34,249 nucleotides of DNA from Roseomonas sp. (GTDB taxonomy: Bacteria > Pseudomonadota > Alphaproteobacteria > Acetobacterales > Acetobacteraceae): assembly GCA_028288745.1 (NCBI GenBank), contig JAQGHX010000099.1, positions 1 to 34,249 of the forward strand, written 5' to 3'. Made by a program: the position numbers and the translations under genes. Every line of letters begins with the position of its first letter. The first letter of the stretch is position 1. The notes under the pieces are model-generated. The model saw only the letters and a list, made by a program, of their open reading frames with translations, did not search any database and was not told the origin of the DNA. Shown in pieces: positions 1 through 6,552 of this stretch.

Positions 1-350
1 TGGCGGCCCCGGTGGCAACGCCGCTGGCGGCAGGCCCGTGGTCGCGCCCCACCGCGCCCCGCCCGCGCCGCAGCCCCTGGGGGTAGGGCGGCCGGTCGCG
101 ACGGTGACGAAGCCCGGTATCGGCCAGACCCGGAATCGACCAAGCCCAAATCGACCAAGCCCAAATCGACCCATCCAAGGGGTGTGTCGCGGCCCCGGCC
201 ACAGCGAATCGGCGGTGGCCCTTCATCGCTGCAGGGTGACGCGACCGGGCCCGGAAGCGCCCACAGCCGATTTCGGGCCGGGCGTTTCTGGCCTATGCTG
301 GCGTCAGGGCGGACTGCCGCCGCCAGAAGCGCCCCCTACGGGAGAATACC
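1..350. other. Non-coding lead-in with a 15-bp tandem repeat
   Basis: No convincing gene is seen here; open frames in this stretch look like GC-driven artefacts. At 134-171 a 15-bp unit (AATCGACCAAGCCCA) is repeated about 2.5 times without mismatch. The last 50 bases form the leader of the hydrolase gene. No clear promoter could be assigned. Confidence 0.6.
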
Positions 351-1433
351 ATGCGCCGCCGCGTCCTGCTCGCTGCCCCGCTGATCGCCGCGCCCCTGCT
401 GCTGCCGGCGGTGCCGGCCTCCGCCCAGCCCGCCGGGGTGGTGCTGGAGGAATTCCTGGTGCCCTCAGGCGCCGGCATCCAGCTCTACCTGCGCAACAAG
501 CGGCAGGAGGGGGCGACGGCGGCGCGGGCGGACCGCGTGGTGCTCTGCGTCCATAACGGCACCTTCCCGGCCAGCACCAGCTTCGACCTGCCGGCAGGCG
601 GCGTATCCTGGATGGACTACATGGCGGGGCGCGGCTTCGATGTGTGGTGCCTGGACCTGCGCAATTACGGCCGCTCGACGCGGGAGGCCGCGATGGCGCA
701 GCCGCCGGCCGGGGCGCCGCTGACCCGTGGCCAGGACGCGCTCGCCGATATCGCCGCCGCGGCCGCCTTCATCCGCGAGAAGCGGGGCGTGCCCAAGCTG
801 GTGCATCTGGGCTGGGGCTGGGGCGCCGGGCTGATGGCGCGCTTCGCCACGGAGAACGCCTCACTGGTGGACCGCCTGGTGCTCTACGCGCCGGAATGGC
901 TGCGCCAGGGCGCGGCGCCGGCCTCGACGGCCGCGACAGCCTCGACGGCCGGCACCAATGGCGCCGGCGCGGCCCCGCCCCTGCCATCCTACCGCAGCCT
1001 GACCCGGGCCGAGGTGCGGGCGCGCTGGGTGGAAGGCGTGCCGGACAACCGCCGCGCCGCGCTGTTCCCGGCCGGCTGGTACGAGCACTGGGCCGACACC
1101 ACCTTCGCCGCCGACCCGGAAGGGGCCCGGCAGGTGCCGTCCGTCCTGCGGGTGCCGAATGGCCCGCTGGCCGACGCGGCGGCCTTCTGGGATGCCGGCA
1201 GATCCTTCTACGAATCGGCCCGCATCACTGTGCCGACGCTGGTCACGCTGGGCGAATGGGACCGCGAGGCGCCGCCGGCCCAGGCCCTGGCGCTGTTCCA
1301 GTCCATGACGGCGGCGCCCGCCAAGCGCTTGTCATTGCTCGGGGAGGGTACCCATGGCATCATGCTGGAACGCAATCGCGGGGCGTTGTTCCAGGCCGTT
1401 CAGGTTTTCCTGGAAGAAGCCCTGACCACCTGA
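351..1433 (+). CDS. Secreted alpha/beta-fold hydrolase-like protein lacking the nucleophile serine
   Basis: A 360-aa protein with an N-terminal Sec signal (Arg-rich start, hydrophobic residues 5-22, likely cleavage after Ala-Ser-Ala near residue 25), so it is probably periplasmic. The alpha/beta hydrolase fold is suggested by the strand/turn motif VHNGTF, by WCLDLRNYGRS (typical strand beta4/turn) and by a late strand carrying GEWD (Asp304) and GTHG (His335), which fit the acid and base of the triad. The nucleophile elbow, normally Gly-X-Ser-X-Gly, reads Gly154-Trp-Gly156-Trp-Gly158, so the serine position is a glycine (codon GGC at 816-818, one base from AGC). The protein may therefore be inactive as a classical esterase or may use other chemistry. 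A GGAGA ribosome site at 341-345 supports the start. It stands alone, and its substrate cannot be told. Residues 188-205 are a low-complexity Ala/Thr/Gly insertion. Confidence 0.8.
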   Translation: MRRRVLLAAPLIAAPLLLPAVPASAQPAGVVLEEFLVPSGAGIQLYLRNKRQEGATAARADRVVLCVHNGTFPASTSFDLPAGGVSWMDYMAGRGFDVWCLDLRNYGRSTREAAMAQPPAGAPLTRGQDALADIAAAAAFIREKRGVPKLVHLGWGWGAGLMARFATENASLVDRLVLYAPEWLRQGAAPASTAATASTAGTNGAGAAPPLPSYRSLTRAEVRARWVEGVPDNRRAALFPAGWYEHWADTTFAADPEGARQVPSVLRVPNGPLADAAAFWDAGRSFYESARITVPTLVTLGEWDREAPPAQALALFQSMTAAPAKRLSLLGEGTHGIMLERNRGALFQAVQVFLEEALTT

Positions 1434-1456
1434 GAGATCGAAAGTTCGTGTCCGGG

Positions 1457-1485
1457 TTGCAGCAGCGCCTGCATGAGCCTAGATA
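1457..1485 (+). promoter_or_regulatory. Candidate sigma70-type promoter of the cold-shock gene
   Basis: TTGCAG (1457-1462), a 17-bp spacer and TAGATA (1480-1485) resemble -35 and -10 boxes. Transcription from here would give a leader of roughly 125 nt before the csp start codon. Long leaders are typical of cspA-type genes, where they act in cold-dependent translation. This is a match by eye only. Confidence 0.35.
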
Positions 1486-1618
1486 GACGACGTCGACTGA
1501 TTTGGTTTGGCTGTGCAAACGTGCCCGGCCGTGCGTGCATCGTGCTTGGTGCTCGTCCCACAGGTTGATCCGTCGTGCATGTCGTGCGGCGGCAAAACTA
1601 GTTTCATGGAGCACCCCG

Positions 1619-1825
1619 ATGTCTGTCGGTACCGTCAAGTGGTTCAATTCGACCAAGGGCTTTGGTTTCATTCAGCCGGAAGACGGCTCGAAGGATGTGT
1701 TCGTGCACATCTCCGACGTGCAGCGTGCCGGCCTCCAGGGCCTGAACGAAGGCGAGCGCGTTGAGTTCGAGCTGCAGCGCGGCAAGGAAGGCAAGGTTTC
1801 CGCCTCCAACCTCCGCCGCCTCTGA
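1619..1825 (+). CDS. cspA: Cold-shock domain protein (CspA family)
   Basis: A 68-aa single cold-shock domain, the usual length for the family. It shows the start signature [18 protein letters not shown], with RNP1 (KGFGFI) and RNP2 (VFVHIS) both intact. These small beta-barrel proteins bind single-stranded RNA and DNA in the cytoplasm and act as RNA chaperones. The frame is open well upstream, but the start at 1619 is chosen because it matches the family N-terminus and has GGAG at 1608-1611. The 185-bp gap after the hydrolase gene is less GC-rich than the coding DNA around it and probably holds the promoter and a long leader. The gene appears to be transcribed alone. Which csp paralogue it is cannot be told from the sequence, so the symbol is generic. 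Confidence 0.95.
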   Translation: MSVGTVKWFNSTKGFGFIQPEDGSKDVFVHISDVQRAGLQGLNEGERVEFELQRGKEGKVSASNLRRL

Positions 1826-1834
1826 GCGGAATCA

Positions 1835-1864
1835 GGGCTGCGCGCGCTCCGGCGTGCGCGGCCC
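1835..1864 (+). terminator. GC-rich hairpin after the csp gene
   Basis: Arms GGGC-T-GCGCGCG and CGTGCGC-G-GCCC face each other around the loop CTCCGG, with one mismatch and one G-T pair, starting 10 bp after the csp stop. No T-run follows, so it could be a weak intrinsic terminator or an mRNA 3' stabiliser. Confidence 0.4.
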
Positions 1865-2034
1865 GTCCCCATTCGGCCTGCCCGATTCATTGGGCATGGC
1901 TGGTGGGTGGAGCGGCCTGTGGGCCGGCCCAATGACCCTGGACGCGTCCCGATCCGCTTTATCCGGTCGCGCGCCCCTCGGCCCCATCCGGCCCGCGAGC
2001 ATCCCAGACACCATTTAGACGGGAGCAGCGTCCC

Positions 2035-2277
2035 ATGGCACGGATCCCCAATTACGGCCAGCAACGGGCCGAGCGGAACCGCAGCAAGCAGGCCAAGGCC
2101 GAAGCGAAGCAGCGGGAACGCGACCAGCGCAAGACCGAGCGTTCGCCCACTGAGGGTGAGCCCGGCGAGGGTGAGTCCGGCGAAGGCACCGCGCAGGATG
2201 CCGGCGACCAGGACCTGGACAGCCAGGGTTCCGGCGGCCAGCCCTCTGCCTCCCTTCCCTCCGACGAGCAGAAGTAA
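2035..2277 (+). CDS. Small, highly charged protein of unknown function
   Basis: An 80-aa hydrophilic protein with no membrane segment. Residues 1-38 are strongly basic and helix-prone, rich in Arg, Lys, Gln and Glu (motif MARIPNYGQQRAERNRSKQA). Residues 39-80 are acidic, Gly/Ser/Glu-rich and probably disordered, including a short Gly-Glu repeat (EGEPGEGESGEG). A good ribosome site (GGGAG, 2021-2025) precedes the ATG, and the coding bias suits a real gene. The start resembles small conserved hypothetical proteins I know from other alphaproteobacteria, but I cannot assign a function. The basic head could bind nucleic acid; this is a guess from composition only. It lies 36 bp before the next small gene, probably in one transcript. 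Confidence 0.65.
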   Translation: MARIPNYGQQRAERNRSKQAKAEAKQRERDQRKTERSPTEGEPGEGESGEGTAQDAGDQDLDSQGSGGQPSASLPSDEQK

Positions 2278-2313
2278 CGGCCGTCCTCCTCGCGGGGCGG
2301 CAGGAGTTTTCCT

Positions 2314-2568
2314 ATGGCCGCCAAGCAGCGGAATACCGGCACCTATGTGCTGTTCGACGTGATCTATGCCGATGGCTCCCGCCGCTCCAACCGCAAGGTC
2401 CCGGCGGAGCTGTTGGGGGGGCTGGATGGCGATGAGCCCGCCCGCACCCTGATCGAGAGCCAGGACGAAGAGATCGCCAAGGCGTCGGGCAACCCGCGCC
2501 AGGGCATCACCGCGCTGATGCGCACGCCCCTCCCCAAGGCGCCGCCCAAGCCATCCAAGACCCGCTGA
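2314..2568 (+). CDS. Small conserved-looking hypothetical protein
   Basis: An 84-aa soluble protein that I do not recognise. The N-terminal half reads as a small beta-structured domain (TYVLFDVIYADGSRRSNRKV). It is followed by a helix rich in acidic residues (around residues 44-60) and a Pro/Lys-rich tail. AGGAG at 2302-2306, 7 bp before the ATG, strongly supports the start. The gene follows the 80-aa basic protein at 36 bp and precedes the dehydratase by about 106 bp, on the same strand. The gap to the dehydratase contains a direct repeat, so the two may be separate units. There is no sign of a signal peptide, metal site or catalytic motif. Confidence 0.65.
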   Translation: MAAKQRNTGTYVLFDVIYADGSRRSNRKVPAELLGGLDGDEPARTLIESQDEEIAKASGNPRQGITALMRTPLPKAPPKPSKTR

Positions 2569-2583
2569 CGGCGTTCTTCCCTC

Positions 2584-2623
2584 GCCCGGTTTCGACTCTG
2601 CCCGGTTTCGCCCCTGGTTGACA
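2584..2623 (+). promoter_or_regulatory. 11-bp direct repeat and TTGACA box upstream of the dehydratase gene
   Basis: GCCCGGTTTCG occurs at 2584-2594 and again at 2600-2610, a 16-bp period. A perfect -35-like TTGACA lies at 2618-2623, but no convincing -10 box follows at the right distance. Direct repeats of this spacing can be operator half-sites. The function is inferred. Confidence 0.25.
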
Positions 2624-2674
2624 GCCGGCGGACCCGGGCGGAGTCTCCTGGTGGGAGAAGAGGACGGACGCCCA

Positions 2675-4456
2675 ATGGACCAGACCAAGAAGCACTTCAA
2701 GCTTCGTAGCCAGCGTTGGTTCGACGACCCGGAAGACCCGGGCATGACCGCGCTGTATATCGAGCGTTTCCTGAATTTCGGCATGACGCGCGGCGAGTTG
2801 CAGTCGGGCAAGCCGATCATCGGCATCGCCCAGACCGGCAGCGACATCGCCCCCTGCAACCGCCACCACCTGGCGCTCGCCGAGCGTGTGAGGGCAGGCA
2901 TCCGCGATGCCGGCGGCATTCCCCTCGAATTCCCGATCCATCCCGTGCAGGAGACCGGCAAGCGCCCGACCGCGGCGCTGGACCGGAATCTGGCCTATCT
3001 CTCGCTGGTCGAGGTCCTGCACGGATATCCGCTGGACGGCGTGGTGCTGACCACGGGCTGCGACAAGACCACCCCCGCCTGCCTGATGGGCGCCGCCACG
3101 GTCAATATCCCGGCGCTGGTGCTCTCTGGCGGCCCGATGCTGGACGGGCACTGGAAGGGCCGCCTCTCCGGCTCCGGCACCATTGTCTGGGAGGCGCGCA
3201 AGCAGCTCGCCGCCGGCGAGATCAACTACGACGGCTTCATGCAGATGGTGGCGAGTTCCGCGACCTCCGTCGGCCATTGCAACACCATGGGGACCGCCCT
3301 CTCCATGAACTCGCTGGCCGAGGCGCTAGGCATGTCGCTGCCCGGCTGCGCCGCCATCCCCGCCGCTTATCGCGAGCGCGCGCAGATGGCCCATGCCACC
3401 GGCATGCGTATCGTGGACATGGTGCGCGAGAACCTGCGCCCCTCCGACATCATGACGCGCGAGGCTTTCGAGAATACCATCGTGCTGGCCAGCGCCATCG
3501 GCGCCAGTTCCAACTGCCCGCCGCATCTGGTTGCCATCGCCCGCCACATGGGCGTGGAGCTCACCACCGAGGACTGGCAGACCGTCGGCTCCGATGTCCC
3601 GCTGCTGGTGGATTGCCAGCCCGCCGGGCGCTTCCTGGGCGAGGCCTTCTACCGTGGCGGCGGCGTGCAGGCGGTGATGAAAGAACTGCTGGACGCCGGC
3701 AAGCTGCATGGCGGCGTGAAGACCGTCACCGGCAGGACGCTGGCCGAGGATCTCGCTTCGGCCCCGCTGCCGGACCGCGAGGTGATCCGCGCCTATGACA
3801 AGCCCATGAAGGAACAGGCGGGCTTTGTCGTCCTCTCCGGCAACCTGTTCGACAGCGCGGTCATGAAGGTCAGCGTCATCGACCCCGATTTCCGCAGGCG
3901 CTTCCTGTCCAACCCAGAGGACGTGTTCGAGGGCAAGGTCATCGTCTTCGAGGGGCCGGAGGATTACCACGACCGCATCGAGGACCCGGACCTGGGCGTG
4001 GACGAGCATACCGTGCTGGTCATCCGCAATTGCGGCCCCGTGGGCTACCCCGGCAGCGCCGAGGTGGTGAACATGCAGCCGCCGGCCGCGATGATCAAAG
4101 CCGGTATCGACGCCCTGCCGACCATGGGCGATGGCCGGCAGAGCGGCACGTCCGCCTCCCCCTCCATCCTCAATATCTCGCCCGAGGCGGCGGTCGGTGG
4201 CGGCCTGGCGCTGATGCGATCGGGCGACCCGATCCGCATCAACCTGAAGACCCGCAAGGTCGACCTGTTGATCCCGGAGGAGGAGATGGCCGCCCGCCGC
4301 GCCGCCTGGACGCCGCCCAAGCTGCTGCACAAGACGCCGTGGGAGGAGATCTACCGTTCCATGGTCGGGCAACTCGGCACCGGCGGCTGCCTGGAGCCGG
4401 CGACGCTGTATCTCAACATCCTGGAAACCCGGGGCGAGAGCCGGCACAATCACTGA
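2675..4456 (+). CDS. IlvD/Edd-family dehydratase, probably acting on a sugar acid
   Basis: A 593-aa Fe-S dehydratase of the IlvD/Edd family, which removes water from 2,3-dihydroxy acids to give 2-keto-3-deoxy acids. Three cysteines fit the [2Fe-2S] ligands of the sugar-acid branch: Cys61 (SDIAPCNRHH), Cys129 (TTGCDKTTPAC) and Cys202 (GHCNTM). Lys131, next to Cys129, is the usual carbamylated Mg ligand. Ser490-Gly-Thr492 (QSGTSAS) fits the catalytic serine loop. The 'RSQRWF' start and the residues around Cys61 look more like L-arabinonate/D-xylonate-type dehydratases than like housekeeping IlvD. The frame stays open upstream, but the start at 2675 matches the family, with GAGG at 2660-2663. 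The SDR and FAH-family genes downstream favour sugar-acid catabolism. The exact substrate (L-fuconate, D-arabinonate, L-arabinonate or similar) is not known. A true IlvD role in valine synthesis is less likely but not excluded. Confidence 0.9.
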   Translation: MDQTKKHFKLRSQRWFDDPEDPGMTALYIERFLNFGMTRGELQSGKPIIGIAQTGSDIAPCNRHHLALAERVRAGIRDAGGIPLEFPIHPVQETGKRPTAALDRNLAYLSLVEVLHGYPLDGVVLTTGCDKTTPACLMGAATVNIPALVLSGGPMLDGHWKGRLSGSGTIVWEARKQLAAGEINYDGFMQMVASSATSVGHCNTMGTALSMNSLAEALGMSLPGCAAIPAAYRERAQMAHATGMRIVDMVRENLRPSDIMTREAFENTIVLASAIGASSNCPPHLVAIARHMGVELTTEDWQTVGSDVPLLVDCQPAGRFLGEAFYRGGGVQAVMKELLDAGKLHGGVKTVTGRTLAEDLASAPLPDREVIRAYDKPMKEQAGFVVLSGNLFDSAVMKVSVIDPDFRRRFLSNPEDVFEGKVIVFEGPEDYHDRIEDPDLGVDEHTVLVIRNCGPVGYPGSAEVVNMQPPAAMIKAGIDALPTMGDGRQSGTSASPSILNISPEAAVGGGLALMRSGDPIRINLKTRKVDLLIPEEEMAARRAAWTPPKLLHKTPWEEIYRSMVGQLGTGGCLEPATLYLNILETRGESRHNH

Positions 4457-4521
4457 GGGCGCATTGCCTGTCCGGCAACGCGCTGTAAGGCGGCTGGATT
4501 GCGTCGGGCCGGGTCGCGAGG

Positions 4522-4633
4522 CCGGGGGAAGCCCTTCCCCCGGACCCTCATCGTCTGTCCCCGGGTCCGGGCGCCGCCAAGGCACGCGCCGGTCCGGGGA
4601 AGAAGGATGGGGCCTGGGGGAATGCCTCCCCGG
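4522..4633 (+). repeat. Cluster of three inverted repeats between dehydratase and SDR genes
   Basis: The 239-bp gap holds CCGGGGGAA/TTCCCCCGG (4522-4530 and 4535-4543, 4-nt loop, perfect). It also holds CCGGACCC/GGGTCCGG (4540-4547 and 4563-4570) and CCGGGGA/TCCCCGG (4594-4600 and 4627-4633). The first hairpin is stable and could end or stabilise the dehydratase mRNA. No T-run follows any of them. Confidence 0.6.
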
Positions 4634-4654
4634 TCTTGCCGGCTCCGGCCCGCC

Positions 4655-4682
4655 GTCGTGACATGCCCGCTGTCGTGACATG
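4655..4682 (+). promoter_or_regulatory. 11-bp direct repeat just upstream of the SDR start
   Basis: GTCGTGACATG occurs at 4655-4665 and 4672-4682, a 17-bp period, ending 13 bp before the SDR ATG. It could be a regulator binding site or a recent slippage duplication that also copied part of the ribosome-site region. Confidence 0.3.
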
Positions 4683-4695
4683 AAGGGGAAGATCG

Positions 4696-5445
4696 ATGGC
4701 CGGAAGGCTGCAGGGTAAGCGTTGCTTCGTCACCGCGGCGGGGCAGGGGATCGGGCGCGCCACGGCGCTGGCCTATGCGCGGGAAGGGGCCAGCGTCGTC
4801 GCCACCGACCGCGATGCCGGCAAGCTGGCGGGGCTGGCCGAGGCCGGCATCACCGCGCTGGCGCTGGACGTGCTGGACGACGCCGCCGTCGCCGCCGCCA
4901 TCACCACGCACGGCCCCTTCGACGTGCTGTTCAACTGCGCCGGCTTCGTGCACCAGAACACCGCGGAAAGCTGCACCGACGACGAATGGAACTTCGCCTT
5001 CGCCCTGAATGTCAGGGCGCAGTGGAAAACCATCCAGGCGGCGCTGCCCGGCATGTTGGCGCAGGGCGGCGGCGCGATCGTCAACATGGCCTCCGCCGCC
5101 GGGTCGGTGAAGGGCGTCGCCAACCGCTTCGTCTACGCCACCACCAAGGCCGCCGTGGTCGGGCTGACCAAAAGCGTCGCGGCCGATTATGTCACCAAGG
5201 GCATCCGCTGCAACTGCGTCTGCCCCGGCACGGTGGATACCCCCTCGCTGGGCGAGCGCATCGCGGCCAATGCCGATGCCGCCGGCGGCCTGGACGCGGC
5301 GCGCGCCGCCTTCGTCGGGCGGCAGGCCATGGGGCGCCTGGCCACGGCGCCGGAAATCGCGGAACTGGTGCTGTATCTCTCGGCGCCGGAAAGCGCCTTC
5401 GTCACGGCCCAGGCCGTCATCATCGATGGCGGCTGGACCAACTGA
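4696..5445 (+). CDS. DHRS6-like short-chain dehydrogenase, likely 2-keto-3-deoxy-sugar-acid 4-dehydrogenase
   Basis: A 249-aa classical SDR oxidoreductase. The Rossmann turn TAAGQGIG is at residues 13-20. Asp38 after strand 2 points to NAD rather than NADP, and NCAG is at 80-83. The triad fits Ser133, Tyr147 (YATTK) and Lys151. The block from the catalytic serine to CNCVCPGTVDTPSL is very like the DHRS6/BDH2 group. In bacteria this group includes 2-keto-3-deoxy-L-fuconate 4-dehydrogenase, which makes the 2,4-diketo acid. The ribosome site AGGGG at 4684-4688 supports the start. It lies between a sugar-acid dehydratase and an FAH-family hydrolase, the expected order for a diketo-hydrolase route. 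A 3-hydroxybutyrate or 4-oxoproline activity, known for animal relatives, is the main alternative. Confidence 0.88.
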   Translation: MAGRLQGKRCFVTAAGQGIGRATALAYAREGASVVATDRDAGKLAGLAEAGITALALDVLDDAAVAAAITTHGPFDVLFNCAGFVHQNTAESCTDDEWNFAFALNVRAQWKTIQAALPGMLAQGGGAIVNMASAAGSVKGVANRFVYATTKAAVVGLTKSVAADYVTKGIRCNCVCPGTVDTPSLGERIAANADAAGGLDAARAAFVGRQAMGRLATAPEIAELVLYLSAPESAFVTAQAVIIDGGWTN

Positions 5446-5484
5446 ACGGCTTCCGCCGTCATCGGCGGCGGCTGGACCCACTAA
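5413..5484 (+). repeat. Imperfect direct repeat: the SDR 3' end is echoed after its stop
   Basis: The last 33 bases of the SDR gene (5413-5445, encoding the end VIIDGGWTN-stop) recur with a 3-base deletion and a few changes at 5455-5484, where they would read VIGGGWTH-stop. The second copy sits in the 62-bp gap before the next gene. It looks like a remnant of a small tandem duplication. Confidence 0.6.
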
Positions 5485-5507
5485 ATTTCGTTAGGGAACG
5501 CTGAACC

Positions 5508-6350
5508 ATGAAGCTGCTCCGTTTCGGCCCCCCGGGCCAGGAAAAGCCGGGCCTGCTCGATGCCCAGGGCACGATCCGCGACCTCTCCGGCGTGCTGGCC
5601 GATTTCTCGGGCGAGGCGCTTTCCCCGGCCGGGCTCGCCAGGCTGGCGGCGCTGGACGCGGCGTCATTGCCGGCGGTGTCCGGCGACCCGCGCATCGGCG
5701 CGCCGGTCGCGCATATGAAGAACTTCGTGTGCATCGGCCTGAACTACGCCGACCACGCGGCCGAGACGGGTTCCGCCATCCCGAAGGAGCCCATCATCTT
5801 CCTGAAGTCGCTCGGCGCGCTCGGCGGCCCGAATGACGACGTGGAGATCCCGAAGGGCAGCCAGAAGACCGACTGGGAAGTCGAACTGGCCATCATCATC
5901 GGCACCCGCGCCAAGAACGTGTCGGAAGCCGATGCGCTGGACTACGTGGCCGGCTACGCCGTCTGCAACGACGTGTCCGAGCGGGAATTCCAGATCGAGC
6001 GTGGCGGCACCTGGGACAAGGGCAAGGGCTGCGACACCTTCGGCCCGCTCGGCCCCTGGCTGGTGACCAAGGACGAGGTGCCGGACCCGCAGGATCTGGC
6101 GATGTTCTGCGAGGTCGATGGCCACCGCTACCAGCACGGCTCCACCCGCACGATGATCTTCGGCGTGACGAAGGTGGTGTCCTACGTCTCGCAGTTCATC
6201 ACGCTGCATCCGGGCGATGTCATCACCACCGGCACGCCGCCGGGCGTCGGCATGGGGCAGAAGCCGCCGGTCTACCTGAAGCCGGGCCAGACCATCCACC
6301 TCGGCATCGCGGGGCTGGGCGAGCAGACGCAGAAGACCGTCGCGGGCTGA
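5508..6350 (+). CDS. Fumarylacetoacetate hydrolase-family protein, likely 2,4-diketo-3-deoxy-sugar-acid hydrolase
   Basis: A 280-aa FAH-superfamily enzyme with a small N-terminal domain (about 1-65) and the FAH core (about 70-278). The metal site is visible as Glu124-Val-Glu126 (DWEVELAIIIG) and Asp155 (CNDVSERE). KGKGCDTFGPLGPW (171-184) and the loop TGTPPGVGMG are typical of the group. Members cleave carbon-carbon bonds of diketo acids or decarboxylate/hydrolyse related compounds, using Mg or Mn. The close bacterial relatives that sit next to DHRS6-like SDRs are 2,4-diketo-3-deoxy-L-fuconate (or L-rhamnonate) hydrolases, which release pyruvate and lactate. AGGGA at 5493-5497 precedes the ATG. 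It shares strand and close spacing (62 bp) with the SDR gene and is followed by a strong terminator, so it ends the cassette. Automated annotation as ureidoglycolate lyase is common for this family and less likely here. Confidence 0.9.
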   Translation: MKLLRFGPPGQEKPGLLDAQGTIRDLSGVLADFSGEALSPAGLARLAALDAASLPAVSGDPRIGAPVAHMKNFVCIGLNYADHAAETGSAIPKEPIIFLKSLGALGGPNDDVEIPKGSQKTDWEVELAIIIGTRAKNVSEADALDYVAGYAVCNDVSEREFQIERGGTWDKGKGCDTFGPLGPWLVTKDEVPDPQDLAMFCEVDGHRYQHGSTRTMIFGVTKVVSYVSQFITLHPGDVITTGTPPGVGMGQKPPVYLKPGQTIHLGIAGLGEQTQKTVAG

Positions 6351-6400
6351 GGGAGCAGGCGGGGGGAAGATCTCCCCTGTCTGGGCCTCAGATCAAATGA

Positions 6401-6439
6401 AAAAGCCTGGGGAAGGAATTTCCCAGGCTTTTCTTTTTT
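6401..6439 (+). terminator. Strong intrinsic terminator after the sugar-acid cassette
   Basis: AAAAGCCTGGG (6401-6411) pairs with CCCAGGCTTTT (6422-6432) around a 10-nt loop. TTTTTT follows at 6434-6439. It lies 50 bp after the FAH-family stop. The A-rich left flank means it may also work on the minus strand. Confidence 0.9.
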
Positions 6440-6552
6440 CTCCGAACGGGCGGCGGTAGAGCGTGACCGCTTCAGGTGGAAGCACCGCACTTTGGCGGAA
6501 CCGGCGCGCGGGCGTGGCCTTTCACCCTGTGACCGCAGCAGGAGCCACCCGC

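Noticed and set aside
134-171. Start of a CRISPR array
   Set aside because: The 15-bp units are directly abutting, with no spacers and only 2.5 copies.
38-556. A 172-codon frame at the left edge
   Set aside because: Composition is Pro/Arg/Gly-rich, it runs into the hydrolase gene in another frame, and it includes the tandem repeat; no motif is seen.
1672-2961. A 429-codon open frame on - over csp and the two small genes
   Set aside because: It overlaps three plus-strand genes with good ribosome sites and shows no domain.
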